Positions 5,655 to 7,214 of a stretch of 7,214 nt of DNA are shown here, piece after piece. The notes below the pieces were generated by a model. It worked only from the letters and a program-made list of their open reading frames with translations, did no database searches and was not told where the DNA came from. A program made the translations under genes and the position numbers. Position 1 is the stretch's first letter. The number at the start of each line of letters is the position of its first letter. This stretch comes from Flavobacteriaceae bacterium UBA5079 (lineage in GTDB: Bacteria > Bacteroidota > Bacteroidia > Flavobacteriales > Flavobacteriaceae), in assembly GCA_002414705.1 (NCBI GenBank), contig DIAL01000161.1, positions 18,158 to 25,371 on the forward strand, written 5' to 3'.

Positions 5655-7214
5655 TTAATCGTCAGATCCTGGAACCTTTGCAGGTTCTACAGAGCTGTCA
5701 TGTGCATTATGATATTCTTCTAACAGATTCATAGTCGCGTTTAATAAGTCTTTCGTTTCTAAAAGTACACTAAAATATAAAGTGGTGTTTTTAGGACTAG
5801 ACTCTTCCGTTCTGGTGCGCTCTACTTGTTTCTGTATTTTGTGCGTTACCATATCCATAATCTCTTTCTTTCTACCTAAAATAACACCTATTTCTCCAAA
5901 AGAACGCGTATCAAAAGCAGTTTTTATATTTTGGAATAAAAGTTCAAAACGGTCATCAACTTCTTTTAGCTCTTTTATTTGACTAAATTTCAGTTTCTTA
6001 TGGTTGTTGTTAACGTGTTTATGACTTATTTTAGAAATATACTCCAATGACTGCGTGATATCTTGTAAATAACCTAAAATATTAATGTAAAAATTACTGG
6101 CAGCTACACTGGACTCGTCTAAATTTTTAATGAAGTAGAAGATACTATCACGTAACTCATCAATTTCATCAGATAATTTAACAACTTGATTTTTATTCTT
6201 CTTCAGTAACGATAAATCTTGTTTTGCTAAACCATTAATAGCATTCGTGTAAATGCGGTTTCCACGTTTAATAACATTAGCAATGTTGTTTGTGCTTTCA
6301 TGGATAACACCTTGTATAGAGCTACTTTCAGCACGTGTTAGACTATCTTCAGCTTTTAGCTCCTTCGATTTTTTATTGTGAGAAATATAGTTTCTTACTA
6401 ATAATATAGTAGCTAATAATAATAAAACAGGAACCATGATAGTTACGTTCCAGTTTAATAAGTAAGCAATAATAGCAGCTGCCACAAATGCAATGAATGC
6501 AGTAAAGAACCAACCTCCAATAACATTTAATACGCCAGCCACACGATAAACAGCACTTTCTGCTCCCCAAGCACGATCTGCTAAAGATGTACCCATAGCT
6601 ACCATGAATGTAACATAGGTAGTAGATAATGGAAGTTTCATGGATGTAGCAATAGAAATTAATACAGCTGCAACCATTAAATTAACTGCTGCACGAACTA
6701 AATCGAAAGCTGGTAACTCGTATGTTTTGTCTTTGCTTATTTTTAAAACAGGTGCTTCAAATTGCTTATCTATTTTTGCTTGCCATGATTCTGGTAGCAC
6801 ATAAGCAGACATTTGTGAGGCTAAAACGGCAAAACGAACAAACCCTCTAGACAAAAAGTTTGGTTGAAAACGTTCTTTAGTTTCACCTTGGCTTGATAAG
6901 TCTAAAGAGGTTTTAACAACTGATTTTGCTTTACTAGAAAACCATAACGTGGCAACCATAATTAAACCAGCTCCAACTAATAAATAGGTTGGTGTGGCAA
7001 CCTTATCAGCAAGGAATCCCATACTAAATGTTTCAGCAGGAACACCAGAAGCTGCCCAAGTAGTATACGAAAGCCAACCTGCAATAGGTACACCAATAAA
7101 GTTAACTAAATCATTTCCGGCAAAAGCCAAAGCCAATGCAAATGTTCCAACTAATATAATAAGCTTATAGATGTTTACTTTAAAAACCGTCATCAATAAT
7201 AACGATAAAAGTGT
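5655..7214 (-). CDS. PiT-family inorganic phosphate transporter with C-terminal PhoU-like domain (N-terminus outside window)
   Basis: This is an inner-membrane low-affinity phosphate permease of the PiT family, normally driven by cation or proton symport. The frame is open to base 7214, giving 519 visible residues. TTG 7194-7196 or ATG 7191-7193 could be taken as starts, but the residues before them (TLLSLLL) continue the membrane segment. Flavobacterial homologues are, as I recall, about 750 residues with one PiT repeat further upstream, so some 230 residues are probably missing. The second PiT signature AGNDLVNFIGVP is at about 7088-7121, and a second conserved motif LPLSTTYV at 6612-6635. 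Hydrophobic helices run to about 6390. After that comes a charged helical cytoplasmic region (IYTNAINGLAKQDLSLL to the C-terminus GSDD) resembling PhoU, which could gate uptake according to phosphate status. The stop is TAA at 5655-5657, followed by a bidirectional terminator. Confidence 0.93.
   Translation of the reverse strand, partial: TLLSLLLMTVFKVNIYKLIILVGTFALALAFAGNDLVNFIGVPIAGWLSYTTWAASGVPAETFSMGFLADKVATPTYLLVGAGLIMVATLWFSSKAKSVVKTSLDLSSQGETKERFQPNFLSRGFVRFAVLASQMSAYVLPESWQAKIDKQFEAPVLKISKDKTYELPAFDLVRAAVNLMVAAVLISIATSMKLPLSTTYVTFMVAMGTSLADRAWGAESAVYRVAGVLNVIGGWFFTAFIAFVAAAIIAYLLNWNVTIMVPVLLLLATILLVRNYISHNKKSKELKAEDSLTRAESSSIQGVIHESTNNIANVIKRGNRIYTNAINGLAKQDLSLLKKNKNQVVKLSDEIDELRDSIFYFIKNLDESSVAASNFYINILGYLQDITQSLEYISKISHKHVNNNHKKLKFSQIKELKEVDDRFELLFQNIKTAFDTRSFGEIGVILGRKKEIMDMVTHKIQKQVERTRTEESSPKNTTLYFSVLLETKDLLNATMNLLEEYHNAHDSSVEPAKVPGSDD

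Noticed and set aside
5511..5723. 70-residue plus-strand reading frame after the membrane-protein gene
   Set aside because: It runs through the attC-like repeat, a bidirectional terminator and the antisense of the end of the PiT gene, which is not compatible with a real gene.
5782..5982. 66-residue plus-strand reading frame
   Set aside because: Antisense to the conserved PhoU-like region of the transporter gene; a shadow frame.
6373..6570. 65-residue minus-strand reading frame
   Set aside because: It is an alternative frame inside the PiT gene, on the same strand, and reads as a frame-shifted version of the membrane segments.
7191..7196. TTG/ATG codons as the true start of the phosphate transporter
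   Set aside because: The frame continues upstream to the window edge with hydrophobic residues, and the first PiT repeat would be missing if translation began here.
1..7214. CRISPR array, insertion sequence or prophage genes
   Set aside because: No regularly spaced repeats, transposase motifs, terminal inverted repeats or phage-type genes were seen.

Overview
The window looks like a chromosomal segment from a marine-type member of the Flavobacteriaceae (Bacteroidota). The DNA is strongly AT-rich. The genes lack clear Shine-Dalgarno sequences, and several intergenic motifs fit the Bacteroidota promoter pattern TTG-N19-TAnnTTTG. The proteins also fit this group: a eukaryote-like class Ia ribonucleotide reductase in nrdB-nrdA order, a LytTR response regulator, and a PiT transporter with a C-terminal PhoU-like domain. 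This assignment rests on recalled family features; no database search was run.

Layout from left to right. Positions 1-587 (minus) hold the first 195 codons of a LytTR-type response regulator, which is cut by the window edge. Positions 588-1213 are a 626-base divergent intergenic region with no convincing protein gene. It holds a candidate promoter for the regulator, two tandem hairpin terminators (826-854 and 891-919) with no gene in front of them, and a repeat-rich stretch (about 945-1140) leading into the candidate nrdB promoter. Positions 1214-2194 and 2376-4847 (plus) are nrdB and nrdA, separated by 181 bases and closed by two hairpins at 4861-4877 and 4898-4934. Positions 4982-5518 (plus) encode an unrecognised 178-residue two-helix membrane protein, whose stop codon lies in a short integron attC-like inverted repeat. 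Positions 5655-7214 (minus) hold the C-terminal two thirds or so of a PiT inorganic phosphate transporter, whose start is outside the window. A bidirectional hairpin at 5602-5631 separates these last two convergent genes.

Functionally, NrdA and NrdB together form one enzyme that makes deoxyribonucleotides for DNA synthesis. All metal, radical and catalytic residues I could place are present. The phosphate transporter, the regulator and the small membrane protein have no visible functional link to nrdBA or to each other.

I see no mobile element, CRISPR array, tRNA or rRNA, and no clear new multi-gene system. The parts most worth a second look are the non-coding stretch upstream of nrdB, the terminators without a gene, and the attC-like end of the small membrane-protein gene.
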